Positions 22,422 to 34,630 of a DNA stretch of 64,000 nt are shown here, piece after piece. The position numbers and the translations under genes are program-made. This DNA comes from Typhlomys cinereus (taxonomy: Eukaryota; Chordata; Mammalia; Rodentia; Platacanthomyidae), in the NCBI GenBank assembly GCA_023101885.1, contig JALPQD010000137.1, positions 1,054,001-1,118,000 of the forward strand, given 5' to 3'. The number at the start of each line of letters is the position of its first letter. Positions within the stretch are counted from its first letter, which is position 1. The notes below the pieces were generated by a model that saw nothing but the letters and a program-made list of their open reading frames with translations, was not told where the DNA came from and did no database searches.

Positions 22422-22760
22422 ATGCTATCAGGAGACCACACACAATTAAAGAACACATGTGAAGCAGTGGTGAGCATCTTATTAAATTATGAGGCAATAT
22501 TTTTTTCAACTATGAGGCTTCGTAATTATAGGCTCTATATTACAAAAACAGAAGTCAATTATAAAAATGGAATCTTAGCCATGTTAAGAGAATCACTGCA
22601 GTTATTTGGAGTCAATGAAATTGCAAGTTATTTGGGAATATTTCATGAATTGTGTGAGTTTTATATTGCTCTGGTAGCTTGGCATAATGGCTTTCATCTT
22701 CTAAGCCATCAAGAAATAATTATTGATTAGCTGAAGCCAGTGACAGGCCTGCCACCATTT
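22422..22760. other. Candidate conserved non-coding element
   Basis: Repeat-free AT-rich sequence dense in homeodomain-like TAAT/ATTA cores (for example near 22524, 22556 and 22716) and lacking interruptions by simple repeats. A 102-codon ORF spans it but has no domain features. Conservation cannot be judged from one genome. Confidence 0.2.
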
Positions 22761-24019
22761 TCTACAATGCTGACACTCGATATGCTGATTTCCATAGCTA
22801 CACTCTCAGGTGCAGTTTTCCAAAAGGAGCAGATGTCAGCTGTATAGACGCCGAGTGCCTCGCCACAAGGGCAGTCAGTTGCAACACCAAACTAAAGTCA
22901 TGGGGTTAAAGGCCATTGCTCCTGAACTGTGACTAAAGCAAGAAGTTTGCCTCATGCCTTCACATCTCTGGGGCAGAAAGTCTGTTTGCTTTAAAAACAC
23001 ACTGGAGTTTAATTGATCACCGCAATCACAGGCAGACCTCCAGATGACACAAGCTGGAAGGCTTGCTGCTCACTGCTTGCTGTCCACACCGAGATTCAAG
23101 AGGAACAATGGGAAAGGGTACATTAACAACATTTTTTTTCTACAAGTTTTCAGACATATGGACCTTAAAGTAATGGATTATTTTACAAACCTTTATCCAA
23201 AACCAGAATTAGGCATTTGATTTTTTTTCATAAATTGGTTAAGCAGAAACCATGATCTCCTTGATTACAATGCACAGCACTTAGAAGCCTTCAGCAACCA
23301 CGGAAAAACCTTTCATGTAAACAGAAAGAAAATAAGATGGATCACACAATTTCCTTTCCTCTGATTTTGTACATGGAAAGAGTCCTAAATTTCTTCCATC
23401 TAAGAGGAGTCTGAAGAGCTCAAAATGACTCATATTTATACAGAGCTATAATGGAAATATATCCTGATATTTTAGAAAGCTATCCATATTTTCTGATAGC
23501 TATAGCTTACTGAGTCAATGTTGAAACAGATTGAGGGCTATTTTTCCCTGTATCATTAACAGGGATGCAAATTTCGAAAGGTAAATTGAAAGGGGTGTGG
23601 TGGTGGTATCTGGGGGGGTCCTGGTCTTTTATCTGGTAAACACTAAAAGGAGTAAACAAAAGAGAGACAGCTTTTCTCTTGTAGCAGCTGCTTAGCTACA
23701 CTGTCACTCCCTTATCACTCTGAATGTGAATAGGAACTGATGGAGATGTCTGAGCATTTCTTACTTTCATTGGACCAAATCAATATCTATGTAAAGCTGC
23801 AAATAGGGTACAAAATAGGAAACAAGCCAATGTGTATATATTAGGCTGGATTCATCACATAATTTTTATCCAATTAAGCAAATGAGACAACCCCAAGCAT
23901 CAGGAAAGTGTGTCCAATTCAGAGTGACTTCTTAAGATGGATCTTCTGAAGATAATTAAATTAGTGGGTTTTTCTTTGCTGTCCAGCTGGACAGAAAGGA
24001 AAAAAAGGAATCACGTGCA
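22761..24019. other. Unique DNA
   Basis: No gene or repeat assigned. Confidence 0.45.
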
Positions 24020-24200
24020 TGTACATATACACATATGCTCACTTGTATCAACATATACACATTCAACATACACATCTGTACTAACATACACACATATACA
24101 CCTATATACACACATTCACATGTCCATACACACAAACACATACATGTACACACAGGCACACATACACATAGGAATGCACACAGAGTCACACAAACAGATA
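24020..24200. repeat. Degenerate CA/TA-rich satellite-like tract
   Basis: About 180 nt of imperfect ACACAT/ATACAC-type repeats. It gives a His/Thr/Tyr-rich artificial ORF. Confidence 0.85.
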
Positions 24201-25810
24201 TATGTAGAAAACCAGTCCTATAGATGAAACTTCGTGTTCCCAACACAAAAGAAGCTTTATCTCATATAGGACTAGCAGCAAGATTGCTGAAATACAAACT
24301 GGCAGAAGAAAACCAGGCCAATTAATATAAATAATTTATGTAAAGATAGTGAGAAATTTATAAAAAATATGTTATGGCCTCAAAATTCATATGGTTAAAA
24401 ATTTGGGTGACATCATTAGCTAAGGAATGACTGAGGTAAGTAAGTAATTTAACAGCCTACTGCAATTGATATGTTAACACAGACTCTGAAAACAACAGCA
24501 TGTGAACAGAGGGCAAGTCTTCCTGCTCCATCTTAGCTGTCTCAGCCAGTGTACCTGTAACATAGCAGGGAATTTTAAGACTGGCCACGTGATAAGAGGA
24601 AGGAGTCGTGGTGAAGGAAAAAAACATGGTGTGTACAGGGCTATGATTTTTCCTTCTCCTTTCTGTTACTAAAAGGACAAATACAAATCATCTTATCAGT
24701 GGTCTAAGGAACTCCACAGAGCTGAATATGACAGCATGGCTGAGAATATTTTCACTACTTTGGGACTAGACCTCTACAAACATGGCTTCACTGGCCTTAC
24801 TATTGAAAGCAATCTGCAAAAGAGGCTTAAAACCCAGGGGTCTAATATCAAGTGAACAGTGGGCAAGGTAACCTTTCATTGAGATTGTTTATTAAAGGAT
24901 CTGCAGGCTCCATCTCAGTGTGGCTCCAGCACTGGTAAGAGGCCAAAGGGGAGACGGCGACCTCTGTTTTTCTAGAGGTCATATAATCTAACTTAGAAAA
25001 TACAGCTGGAAGAGAACAAGAATGAAAGCTTGATTTTTAGATACTCTTACATTTTAGGTTAAATGTAAATTCTTGCTAATATTTTCCAGTTTATAGAATA
25101 ATCAATTCAGCATCCATTTAGGTACTAAGTGAAGCTATTAGTTATATTATACAAAATTAAAGAGACAAAGGATAACTAAAATAAGTAAAAAATGAAAATT
25201 GAAATAAGAGGAAAGTCTCTTTAAATGGATATAAAAGAAGAAACAAAAGGAAAGGTTATATTGGAATAGTGATTGTGTCTTTATTTTCCCAAAGTGTATT
25301 CTTATGTCATTGAACAAATAACATCTCATTTAAAATCCATTTTTAAGAATAAAGGATGGGTTTTGCATCATGTTATGCTTTATAGGATGGATTAAACTGA
25401 TTCCTTGGCAAAAAGTCTGAATGAAGTCACCATTCAACTTGGAGAGACAACAGTGTCAGGTACCCTAAACACTGTGTATTCAAGATCTCAGTCACATTAG
25501 TGCTTGACTGGACATGAACAAAAATGACTCAGCTGCAGTAATTAGTGTTTGATATTTCTTAGGGGTTTTGTTTGCCTTGGGTGCTGATTTCATCCAATCA
25601 ATTAACTGGCATGATCTAGCCATTTTCCCATGTATATTTTAGGCATTCAGTGTGAAACTTTGATAGTATTCCCCAGGACAATTCTGCAGCTACCCTGAAA
25701 ACAAAAACTACAATGAAAATGGAAATAACAATAGCAAAAAGGAATGGTCCCCAGAATAAGTAAGACAGGCTGTCACCTCCTTAGTCCTGATTTAGTGACC
25801 ATCATATTAG

Positions 25811-25815
<5 letters not shown>
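24201..25815. other. Unique AT-rich DNA
   Basis: No gene or repeat assigned. Confidence 0.45.

Positions 25816-25861
<46 letters not shown>
25816..25861. repeat. (CA)n microsatellite
   Basis: Uninterrupted CA run of about 46 nt. Confidence 0.95.
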
Positions 25862-25864
<3 letters not shown>

Positions 25865-26008
25865 GGACGTGGCCATGACTGATGGATGATAGCTTAGCAA
25901 GGTCACCATAGCTAATTACAGCATCATTCATCTGTGCCTGCATGGGAAAAAAAAATAACACCAGACTCCCAGGGAAGCAAAAAGAGAAGAAAGAAAAGCT
26001 ATTTTGTA

Positions 26009-26112
26009 GCTGCTAAGCTTTGAATAATCAGCCTCAAAAGGAAGAAAACAGAATGAAACTCAATGACCAAGTGATGACTTATGGATTCATCTAAGCAAAT
26101 AACCTGAGTTCC
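26009..26112 (+). repeat. Diverged direct repeat, copy A (partner 27315-27418)
   Basis: 104 bp that align gap-free with 27315-27418, with about 15 differences by eye. Family not recognised. Confidence 0.75.
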
Positions 26113-27314
26113 GGGGTAACTTCAACCCTGGTTTCTAGCCTGCACATGGCACATGCAGCAGTACGGAGCTCTCAGGCACCCACGCGCTTGGGAGTGGGAG
26201 TCAAAGACTCTGTCAGAAGCACAAGCCAACCGTGTGCTTTGGTTCTGCGATGTGTGTGGTGTGAGTGTGTTTGTCTAGGATCAGAAGCCAAGACTTAAAC
26301 TTGTATTATGAGCACAGCAGCTACTTACACACTACAGCCTAATTAAAGGAATGTGCTTCCTCCTTCTTTATGTTTTCCTGAAAATCACTGCCATAAAGGG
26401 ATTTGCTTTCCTTAAGAACTGAGAAAAATGTTTCCATATGTCTCCTTTATGCACAGAATTATTCAAAGTCAGAAAACGGTTAAGAGTTCCCACAGTAACC
26501 CACGGCTGCAAGATGCTTTCTGAGAACTACTGGAAACAAAGAAAAGAGGACTGAGGGTTTGGAAAATAATTATATTATGGCAAACATATAATCATGATTT
26601 CCATTTCTGTTTTGAAGCAGCACAAACACAGGGAAACAATAAAGCATCTGAGGTGCCTTTCAAGTCTCAGAAACAAGAATCACATTCAGACAGAAAGTAG
26701 CTCATCTTCAAAGTTTACCACACGGAAGAGAATAAAGCTAATGCCATTTCGACTCCAAACTTTAATCAGATTGCTTTATATCTAGGTAACATAGATCACA
26801 AGAGTGGTAACAGCTAAGTTTAAAGTACTTTTTTATCCTGAAACACTATTTAAATTGCATTGATAAAATAATTACAACCAAAGCAATATCTTCCCATGTA
26901 AGCTTGATCCCAAAATGACAAATTTCAATCAAGGAGTACTGAGAGATTCATGAAAAGACATAGAATTAAACTGCTAATGAATCAGGGCCATGGGAGGAAA
27001 ACTGACTCGAGCTGGATTCACACTCAGGTAGGTGTTAAGGGAAAACTCCTGGGGCGATGGCAGTGTTTAGAAGCAGGAAAGGCTGCAGTCTGCAGGTGAG
27101 GAAACCGCAGAGAGGAAGGTATGGTGGTGACAGAGAGTGGCTTGTGTGTCCTCAAAGCACACTGTTCACCTCTGTAGAAACCCAATTGAATAAATCTGTG
27201 TCTATTTCTGTTTGGAAAAAAAAAAATCAGTCCTCACTGGGACAAGTTAGACATCTTAGGACATATATTTAAATAGAAAAATGTTTGATGCCACTTGTTC
27301 TCATCTCACTTGCA
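26113..27314. other. Unique DNA between two duplicated blocks
   Basis: No gene or known repeat assigned. Confidence 0.45.
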
Positions 27315-27418
27315 GTTGCTAAGTTTTGAATAATCATCCTCAAAAGAAAGAAAAAACAATGAAGCTCAATGACCAAATGATGACTTACGGATTCATCAAT
27401 GCACGTGACATGAGTTCC
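27315..27418 (+). repeat. Diverged direct repeat, copy B (partner 26009-26112)
   Basis: Same length and orientation as copy A, offset 1306 bp, about 86 percent identical by eye. Homology fades on both sides, with most differences in the last 20 bp. Confidence 0.75.
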
Positions 27419-27727
27419 CTTACTTGTGGCAACTTTGGGCAACAGCTGCATTAGGTGGTTGAGGGAACAGAAGTTCTGTGCCACTCACTAAGCAGTCAAT
27501 AAGAGGACAACAGCAATAGACAAGAAGGCTACAGAAGTCCTGTTCTCCCAAATTTTATAGAAAGAACTCTCAGTAATTTGTTTCATTTTTACGACCCTAT
27601 GTGCAAATACGTAAAATACCAAAAAAGGTACAGAAATAGCCATATTGTAGAAGAAATGATCTAAAGTTTCCATTAGCATATTTATTTGATGCAAGTTGCC
27701 ATAAACACGCACATGCATGTATACACA

Positions 27728-27728
<1 letters not shown>

Positions 27729-27768
<40 letters not shown>

Positions 27769-27785
27769 ACACATACATACACACT
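27729..27785. repeat. (CA)n microsatellite
   Basis: CA run with CATA interruptions at its end. Confidence 0.95.
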
Positions 27786-28817
27786 ACACATATGCAAAGA
27801 GAAGACACAGCAAAATGAAGGGAGAAGACAATAGCAAATTTATGCTATTCAAACTTATAAGATTTAAAAGAAATTTTATCCAGCATGATCATCTAATCTT
27901 GGTTCCTTCAGTAGCTTTTGAGTTACAACTATTCACAGAATCTGTTTATTACCCTATACTACATCACAATTCCAAAAGGGCATAAGGTGTTGTTGTAGCA
28001 CATGCAGTATCTAAGACATATTGAAATCCTCAATTAATCAAATAAAGTGACTGAAGAAACACAGTGTTAGAAAGCAAAAGATGGAATTCCTAACTGTGGC
28101 TCTTCAGCCAACTAATAACATCAGGATACACACTGACTTGCAGGTACTCATCCTCTGTCCAGATGTTGCTAATTCCGAAGCCACCTGGAACTATACACTG
28201 CCACATCAGTAGTTCATAAAACTTCTTCTGGGACATACATGACTCTTTTGAGCAGAGGTGAGTTTCTTTACTATTGAACTGCTAAGAAACACTGGTCATT
28301 GCCTACTCACCATACTTCTGTGTTTCTGTATTTCCTGCTAATATAACCAATCCTGTTTGTTCAGAGATGAAGGATGAATTATGATAACGCTCAGAATATA
28401 AGTGACAAAAATGTTATTACTAACTAGAATCAAACATGTTAGATCACTGAAATGGGTTCAATAATTCTACAGGTTCCCCAGAGGGGAATTGGAATATTCT
28501 TTAAACAAGATGATTTTAAGTCTATATGGATTCTATGAACATGGCTTTGCTCTTCTACTTGTGTGTCAATCGCAAGGTCTCTTCTGCGAAATAGACTCAT
28601 AAGTTAGCAATCTCTATGATAGATAGTAAAAGGCAAGAACCAATTTTAGGGACAGAATCTTGAAGTATTAGAATAATTTGTTAGTAAGAACTGTGTCAGG
28701 AGTTGTTCATCTGGTTGTTAGAAAATCCAAAAGAAAATTCATGATACAAAATAATTTAGATAAACGAGGTTGGAATTACTTTGCTGTCACTTGATGTAAA
28801 GCTCCTCTTCCAAATTA

Positions 28818-28819
<2 letters not shown>
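27786..28819. other. Unique DNA
   Basis: No gene or repeat assigned. Confidence 0.45.

Positions 28820-28868
<49 letters not shown>
28820..28868. repeat. (CA)n microsatellite
   Basis: Uninterrupted CA run of about 49 nt. Confidence 0.95.
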
Positions 28869-28871
<3 letters not shown>

Positions 28872-30284
28872 TGTAGGGAAGAGAGCCATAAACAACTTTA
28901 AGTTGGGGCAAGATTTCTAATATTCACCTTCATATTATTTTTCATTGCTGAATCAAAAATTGGAAATATACCTGCTGCAATTTACTGTGCTGCCTTAAAG
29001 ATTGAGACAAGGCAACAGGATAATACGTAAGCTCAGGTCAAAATGGTTCCCATGAATTTGCCAGACTAAAAAAAAAAAGAGATGAGACAAGGAAAGAGAA
29101 CAAAGATTTGAAGAAAAAAGGCACAGAGATTTGAAAGCAAGAAGTGAATTTGGGGGCTAGCAAGGGGGTGTAGGTTAGAGCACCTGTGTAAGCATGATCA
29201 GCACGGAAGCTGAGCCGGCACGGCAAGTTGCCAGATCACAGGGTGCCTGTGAAAGCGCCTAAGTATTTCATCCTGAAAAAAGTAAAGGTAGGAGAGTCAA
29301 TCCGCATGTCAGCTAGAAGAGATTGTTGTTAGTTTCAAACAGGAAATGTTAAAAGCTGTTTGTAGTTAAAAAAAAAAGATGTAAAAGTTATACTCAACAT
29401 TGAATATTCTTTATAGATATCATAAAATACATACATTTTCTGTGACTAGGAAGCACATTTGCTTCCTAATATTTGCTCACTTATGTCTTCTCAAGGAAGA
29501 AATGCATGTGAGCAGATAATGATTATGTTGGCCACTTAGTGAATGGACATAACAATGAGACAACATGAGAGGGTAGCCCTTGTCTGCTGTAATTGCTTAA
29601 GCAAATGCACCTCTTGACGGGCAGAACTGGTTCCAGTGGTCAGAGAGTGAGGCAGGGAGCAGCCATGGCTCGAGGCTCAGTGGCTGTGATTTACAAGCTG
29701 CTGCTACCCAAATAAGATTCTTCTTCTGAAAGCCCTCCCTCAGTCTCATGTACAAAGAAGCTTGGTGTATTTCTGACAAACAGGTCCCATCTCAGAAGAG
29801 CAAAGGTCATGTATCACCAGCCAGATACTGTCCTGAGGCACCTAACCCAAAACCATGTCCTGCATGGAAGTTAATGATAGGACAATAGAATAAGCAGAGA
29901 AGAAGCAGGCTGGGTTGCTTTTTCTCCTTCATACATGGCAGACCTGACAAGATCAGAGATTGAACATTCTGAATGGACAAGGTCAGCTTGATAAAGCTCC
30001 GGCCTGCTACACTGACTGTAGATGAGGAAGCTTAGAAGTGAAGAGAAAGCAAGGTGGTAGGAGAATACAGAGAAGGTAAGAGTCATGGCAAGGTTTCAGG
30101 CTGAATGCCTGGATGGTAACTTTGCCCACCCCAGAGTGGACGCTAACTAGTGAATAAATCTCATCATTTAATCTACTTTGCTAAGTGAAATGTGATGACA
30201 ATGCCAAAACATTTAGTTTTAAGGTCTGGTATCCATTTGCAGAGTAAACTCCAGGAAAGTAATACCTATAAATTACTTTAAGAA
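28869..30284. other. Unique DNA with a possible SINE trace
   Basis: About 29151-29265 ('ggggctagcaagggggtgta...') may be a decayed tRNA-derived SINE. Otherwise nothing was identified. Confidence 0.35.
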
Positions 30285-30545
30285 CAGCATGAAAGAGCAG
30301 CAAAGCAAAATGGTTTCTAGCACCAGAGACAGTGAGTGTTCAAATCCTTGCTCTGCCTCTGAATGGTTTTGTGCATTTGAATGGGCTACTGTGTCTGTGT
30401 CTGTACCTACTTATCTCTTGAAAGAGGAATATATTGAAACTTGACTAAACTTAAGGGAGTTTTTATGAATAGAAGATTTAAGTCACTTGGTGTACCATCT
30501 TCAGCTCAGTGCCTGATATGTAGTGTCCACTTAATAAATATTTTT
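30285..30545 (+). repeat. MIR SINE, plus strand
   Basis: 'ttcaaatccttgctctgcct' is the MIR B-box region, followed by 'tgtctgtacctacttatc' and the 3' end 'cagctcagtgcctgatatgt' with 'cacttaataaatattttt'. Nearly full length. Confidence 0.85.
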
Positions 30546-30876
30546 CAACCCCAAACTTACCAAAAATCAGCATTAAAGAAACTGAAAGTCTACTTTGAAA
30601 GGAAGAAGATCTGAGTGTACTTTTCTTCTTGTATTAAACAATATTATTTTGTTTGATGGTTCAACAAAAAGAAACCATGATAAAGCAGAAGAAAAGCAAG
30701 CTTTCTTCCATGAGATACTTTCTAAGAGAAAGGGGGAAATTCCTTCCGGAGCATAGGAATACCCTGAGATTCAGCCTTTAGAGGCCCACAGTATTCACTT
30801 ATAAATAGAATATTAAAACAAGCAAGAGCAATTTTCTCCTTTCGTCTTCCCTTATTGCCTAATTTTCCTCTCATAC

Positions 30877-30916
30877 CATTTGCATAATGGATAAAAAGGC
30901 ATCCATTATGCAAATG
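30877..30916. promoter_or_regulatory. Inverted repeat of two octamer motifs
   Basis: Perfect 16-bp arms (catttgcataatggat at 30877-30892 and its reverse complement at 30901-30916) separated by 8 bp. Each arm contains a consensus octamer (ATTTGCAT or ATGCAAAT), the binding site of POU/Oct factors. No repeat family is recognised. It could be a cooperative transcription-factor site or a chance or cruciform palindrome. Confidence 0.5.
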
Positions 30917-31652
30917 AACATGGGGCTGCAAGGTTGCAGAAGCCACGAGCCTGGCTTCAGAGAAAAAGCAGGCAGGGAGGAGCCCACCCCATCCACGTGT
31001 CAACAGATTGCTTTGCTAGCGTGGGTTCCGCAAGATGGAGGAAAACATGAAGACCACGGGGCAAGAATTTCCACTTGGCTTGTGCAAAGAGGGATACTAC
31101 AGGTATTTTCCAGACAATCAAGACAAAAACCGGGATATTCCATCTGTCACATATAAAAATCCATCTGACCATGAATGTTCTTTTTAAAGTAAGGAAACAA
31201 GCACTATGTATTTTTTTTCTTTTACAATTATAAGCATGTATTATTTTTTTAAAGAAACAACTTCCTTCCAAAAAGTGAAGATGGCATCTGCCCCTCCACT
31301 GTGACAACTTGCGTCCACCGGAGCTCTTGGTGCTACTCAGACTGTTCTGCTCACATTATACGGGAAGGAAAATTATTTTACATGGCAGTGGGTTTTCAGA
31401 AACTTCATTCAGTGAAATAGACCAACTTATCTCTAAGAGGTATTGTGAGAAACGGATATATTATTCTCTTAGGGATGAAAATTGACTGAAACTTTAGAAA
31501 GCCCTGTTGGTTGGCACTTTGTACAAATACCTTCAAGACAAAAATCATGAAAAAGAATTCAGAGTGAAATCACCAGGTGACTGCTCTTTTTTGAATAAAC
31601 CAGCAGGCAAGAATTTCAAAACTGACATCTCAAATGTTTTCTTCTAAGTCTG

Positions 31653-31655
<3 letters not shown>
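30917..31655. other. Unique DNA
   Basis: Overlapping ORFs on both strands without features. Nothing assigned. Confidence 0.4.
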
Positions 31656-31701
<46 letters not shown>

Positions 31702-31720
31702 GTGTGTGTGTATGTGTGGT
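31656..31720. repeat. (TG)n microsatellite
   Basis: TG run of about 65 nt with two minor interruptions. Confidence 0.95.
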
Positions 31721-31799
31721 TAAGAGAGAGAAGGTGATCTTTATTCTAGTGTGGATTCCTTGATAATCCTTAGCTTTTTCCCAGTGACCTTTTTTCAAG

Positions 31800-31821
31800 A
31801 ATTTTATATATATATAAAATT
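31800..31821. repeat. 22-bp perfect AT palindrome
   Basis: Self-complementary TA-rich stretch centred on TATATATA, with no spacer. Confidence 0.9.
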
Positions 31822-32571
31822 AGAAAATACAGGCAAACTTCAGCATTTACAGATTTACAGTCTTATTCCCCCTGTGTGACTTCAAGGGCATGAAATTCAA
31901 AATCACCTTTGGTTCCGGGTAAAAATTGCATCTCCTTCTTGAGCATCAGTGGCTGCAAAGAGCTACATAAATTGGTCAAAGAAAACCAATATTCAAACAA
32001 ACATCAGAACGAGGCAGTGTAGTTATTAAAAGGCCAAGCATTTTCCACTAAGTGAAAGGTATCATGGGTGAAATACACATACCTAATTTCAGAGCAGAAG
32101 GGGTCACTTCGATTTCCCCACCAGTTGGTTTCAATGAAGCCAGTTGGGCAGCCATTTCTGTCTCAAAAGTTTCTGGGCTCTGCTGATCCGCAAGGTTTCC
32201 ACCAGGGCTCTCGTTTTTGTGGAGTGGCTCTTGTTCCTCAAATACGGCAATGAGCTGCAGACGAGTCCAACAGCATTAATTACGTTGTAGGACATGCTTA
32301 TGACAGGGACACTGTGTCTAGCTGATTGTGATCTTTATTGGGTTTTAAATCATACATCTCTTAAAAACTTAAAAGTGTCTATGTTACTGTACCACCACTT
32401 TGCATTCTTCAACAATAGCTACAAGTACCGTGGACAGAGCACAGTGAATGCTTTGCTCTGTTGTTTGTTCCTTTTTTGAAATAGTTTTGGTCAACTCCAT
32501 AAATGAATGAACTGTTTACCTCCTACCTCTCCCATGAATTTCTCCCCCTGCCTCTAGCACTTCTGCCTCAC
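31822..32571. other. Unique DNA
   Basis: Nothing assigned. Confidence 0.45.
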
Positions 32572-32686
32572 TTTCAATCTTTCTGTCTTTGTTTCTCTTT
32601 CTCTTTTTCTCAGGGGCTAAACACCAAACAGGCCTCACTTATGCTGAGCAAGCATTCTTCCCCTGTGCCACATGGCTAGCATACCT
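32572..32686 (-). repeat. ID-like SINE, minus strand, with purine-rich tail
   Basis: The reverse complement gives 'agaatgcttgctcagcataa' followed by 'gaggcctgtttggtgtttag', the ID body with a mutated B box. The 3' tail in element sense is the GA-rich complement of 32572-32611. Confidence 0.65.
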
Positions 32687-34259
32687 CACAACTTTTTCTA
32701 GTATGCCCCCAAAGCTTATCTCATTATTTCAAGGGATGTTCCCCCCAAAATTTATGGATATGTAGAAGGTTCATAATAAATTAAATTGTATAAGTAGACA
32801 TTTGAATATGAAGAACTAAAATTCTAAAATACGTTATAAAATACCTCATTACATCTTTTAGACACAATCTAAATTTACACATGCTTAGAAACATGCAAGG
32901 TGTGGATGGTCGTAAACAATGCGTCTTCAGTGTGTGTACACAGGTCGTCTTGCAGGTGCCTTTCACATGAATCCTTCATGTAAGGGCTCTAGTTTAAGCA
33001 CAGTGAATATTAAGTCTAAGGAGACTAATGTTGATCATTTTAACCTCATTGTTCCTTTCCTCCCCTCACATTCACGACTCTTTTCAATATTACAGGAAAA
33101 AAAATGGTCACATTATAGGAAAAAAAAAGTCATTTTCAAGAGATTTTTTTTCATTGACAAAGGAAACATTTTAGATCTTCTAGCCCTTGTGTAAACACGG
33201 CTGTAACAATGAGTGTAGTCATGTGGTGTCTGCAGTTTTCGGCCAGAAGGCAGCATTCCTATAGAGGAACTCCAGATGTGACTCACCAACAGAGGTCAAA
33301 AAGTCCAAATGTGAACACAGGTGACGGCTCAGAGATGCTACTGTCAGTCTGAGGAAGTGTGGCACACAAGAAGTTGAACAGAGCTAGAAAATCCTTGGAT
33401 TTTTTTTTCATTCATTAAATAAAACAAGCATAGTTATGATTCAAACACTTGTTCAGGAAAGGCACTCAAGCCCCATTCATAGGGGAACCTTGTTGGCAAT
33501 GGTATTAATAACAGAAATGTAGGGGTAACCAATCAAAACATCACAAATTTCAACTTCAGCCTTTCAAAGGGAATGAATACAATTAGGGATATGTAAATTG
33601 GCTATTCAAAAATAATTTTCATAATTGACTACTCATTTCCAGTATGGAGACTTCTTTAATTGGAAAATCAAACAACCCTTTCACCACAAAAAGAAATGCT
33701 AACTCCCAAGGCATTATTTTTAATTCTTGAAATTGAGCGGATGCATTTTCCTGTCTTTAATTGCTAGGACTGATGAATTGCTTTGAGATAAACTTAAATA
33801 GATTAATAGTGAAAGATTATTTTAGTGTAAGAATAACGACAAAAATATAGCTTCCCCAACACCTGGCCATAATAAAAGATTTAGCACTTGGTCCTGACAT
33901 GTAAAATAAAATCAGTTTCTAAATTGTGGTTGAGTACTTTCAGTTTAGCTTCTATACCACAATTGTGATTTCAACTTTGCATTTCGATGAATTCTAATAC
34001 ATATTAGGAATGTTCATTTTAGCATACCAATCAACTAGCAGTGGCGTATCATATTGATCCTATAAACTGTTTTAGGTAAAAGCCAACTTCTTTTCTATTT
34101 CTTCATGCTTAACACTCTATATAATCCATCTATCTTAAATATTGAGAAAGATAAGAAACAAAATAATATATCAGTCAAAAGTACAATATAAAAGCTGAAA
34201 ATTTGTAACTTATAGAATAAGTCATTACATACACTTTCTAAAGAAAACTTTACTGTTTT
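32687..34259. other. Unique AT-rich DNA, possibly with conserved elements
   Basis: No gene or repeat. 33540-33830 is repeat-free and rich in TAAT cores, similar in texture to 22422-22760. Confidence 0.4.
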
Positions 34260-34400
34260 CTAAACATTGTATCCACCTGTTAACAAAATGGGTAGTATCA
34301 ACATTACACATTTATTTATCTAATGAAAAAGACACAGTAATTAGAAGATTGTTATTCCCAAGGTCACTAAGTAAATGGTGTCTAGTAATAGAATTATAGT
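34260..34400 (-). repeat. MIR SINE remnant, minus strand
   Basis: 'acattacacatttatttatc', a degenerate 'gaaaaagacacag' region, then 'ccaaggtcactaagtaaatg' match inverted MIR order. Confidence 0.5.
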
Positions 34401-34593
34401 TTGTTGATATTTTTTTTAAAAAAATCATACTACAGTTTCAAGCTACACATAACATCTTTTTTTCTGTCTCAAAGAAAATTACAGACTCTATTAATATAGA
34501 CTATTTCTAGATGGTGTATGGGAGTCTTACATTCTAAAAAATGTGAACTTCATTTTTTGGAATACAGCAAATGCAGGATTCTATGCAGATGAT

Positions 34594-34630
34594 GATTATG
34601 AGATCTGGATGCTTCCCAAATCTCATAATC
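34594..34630. repeat. Inverted repeat next to homeobox-like cluster
   Basis: Perfect 11-bp arms (gattatgagat at 34594-34604, complement at 34620-34630) with a 15-bp spacer. 'gattaattaattgctt' (34636-34651) follows directly. Confidence 0.6.

Noticed and set aside
32187..32215. Possible CTCF site ('ttccaccagggctctcg')
   Set aside because: Only part of the core matches the consensus, and the last G-rich positions are wrong.
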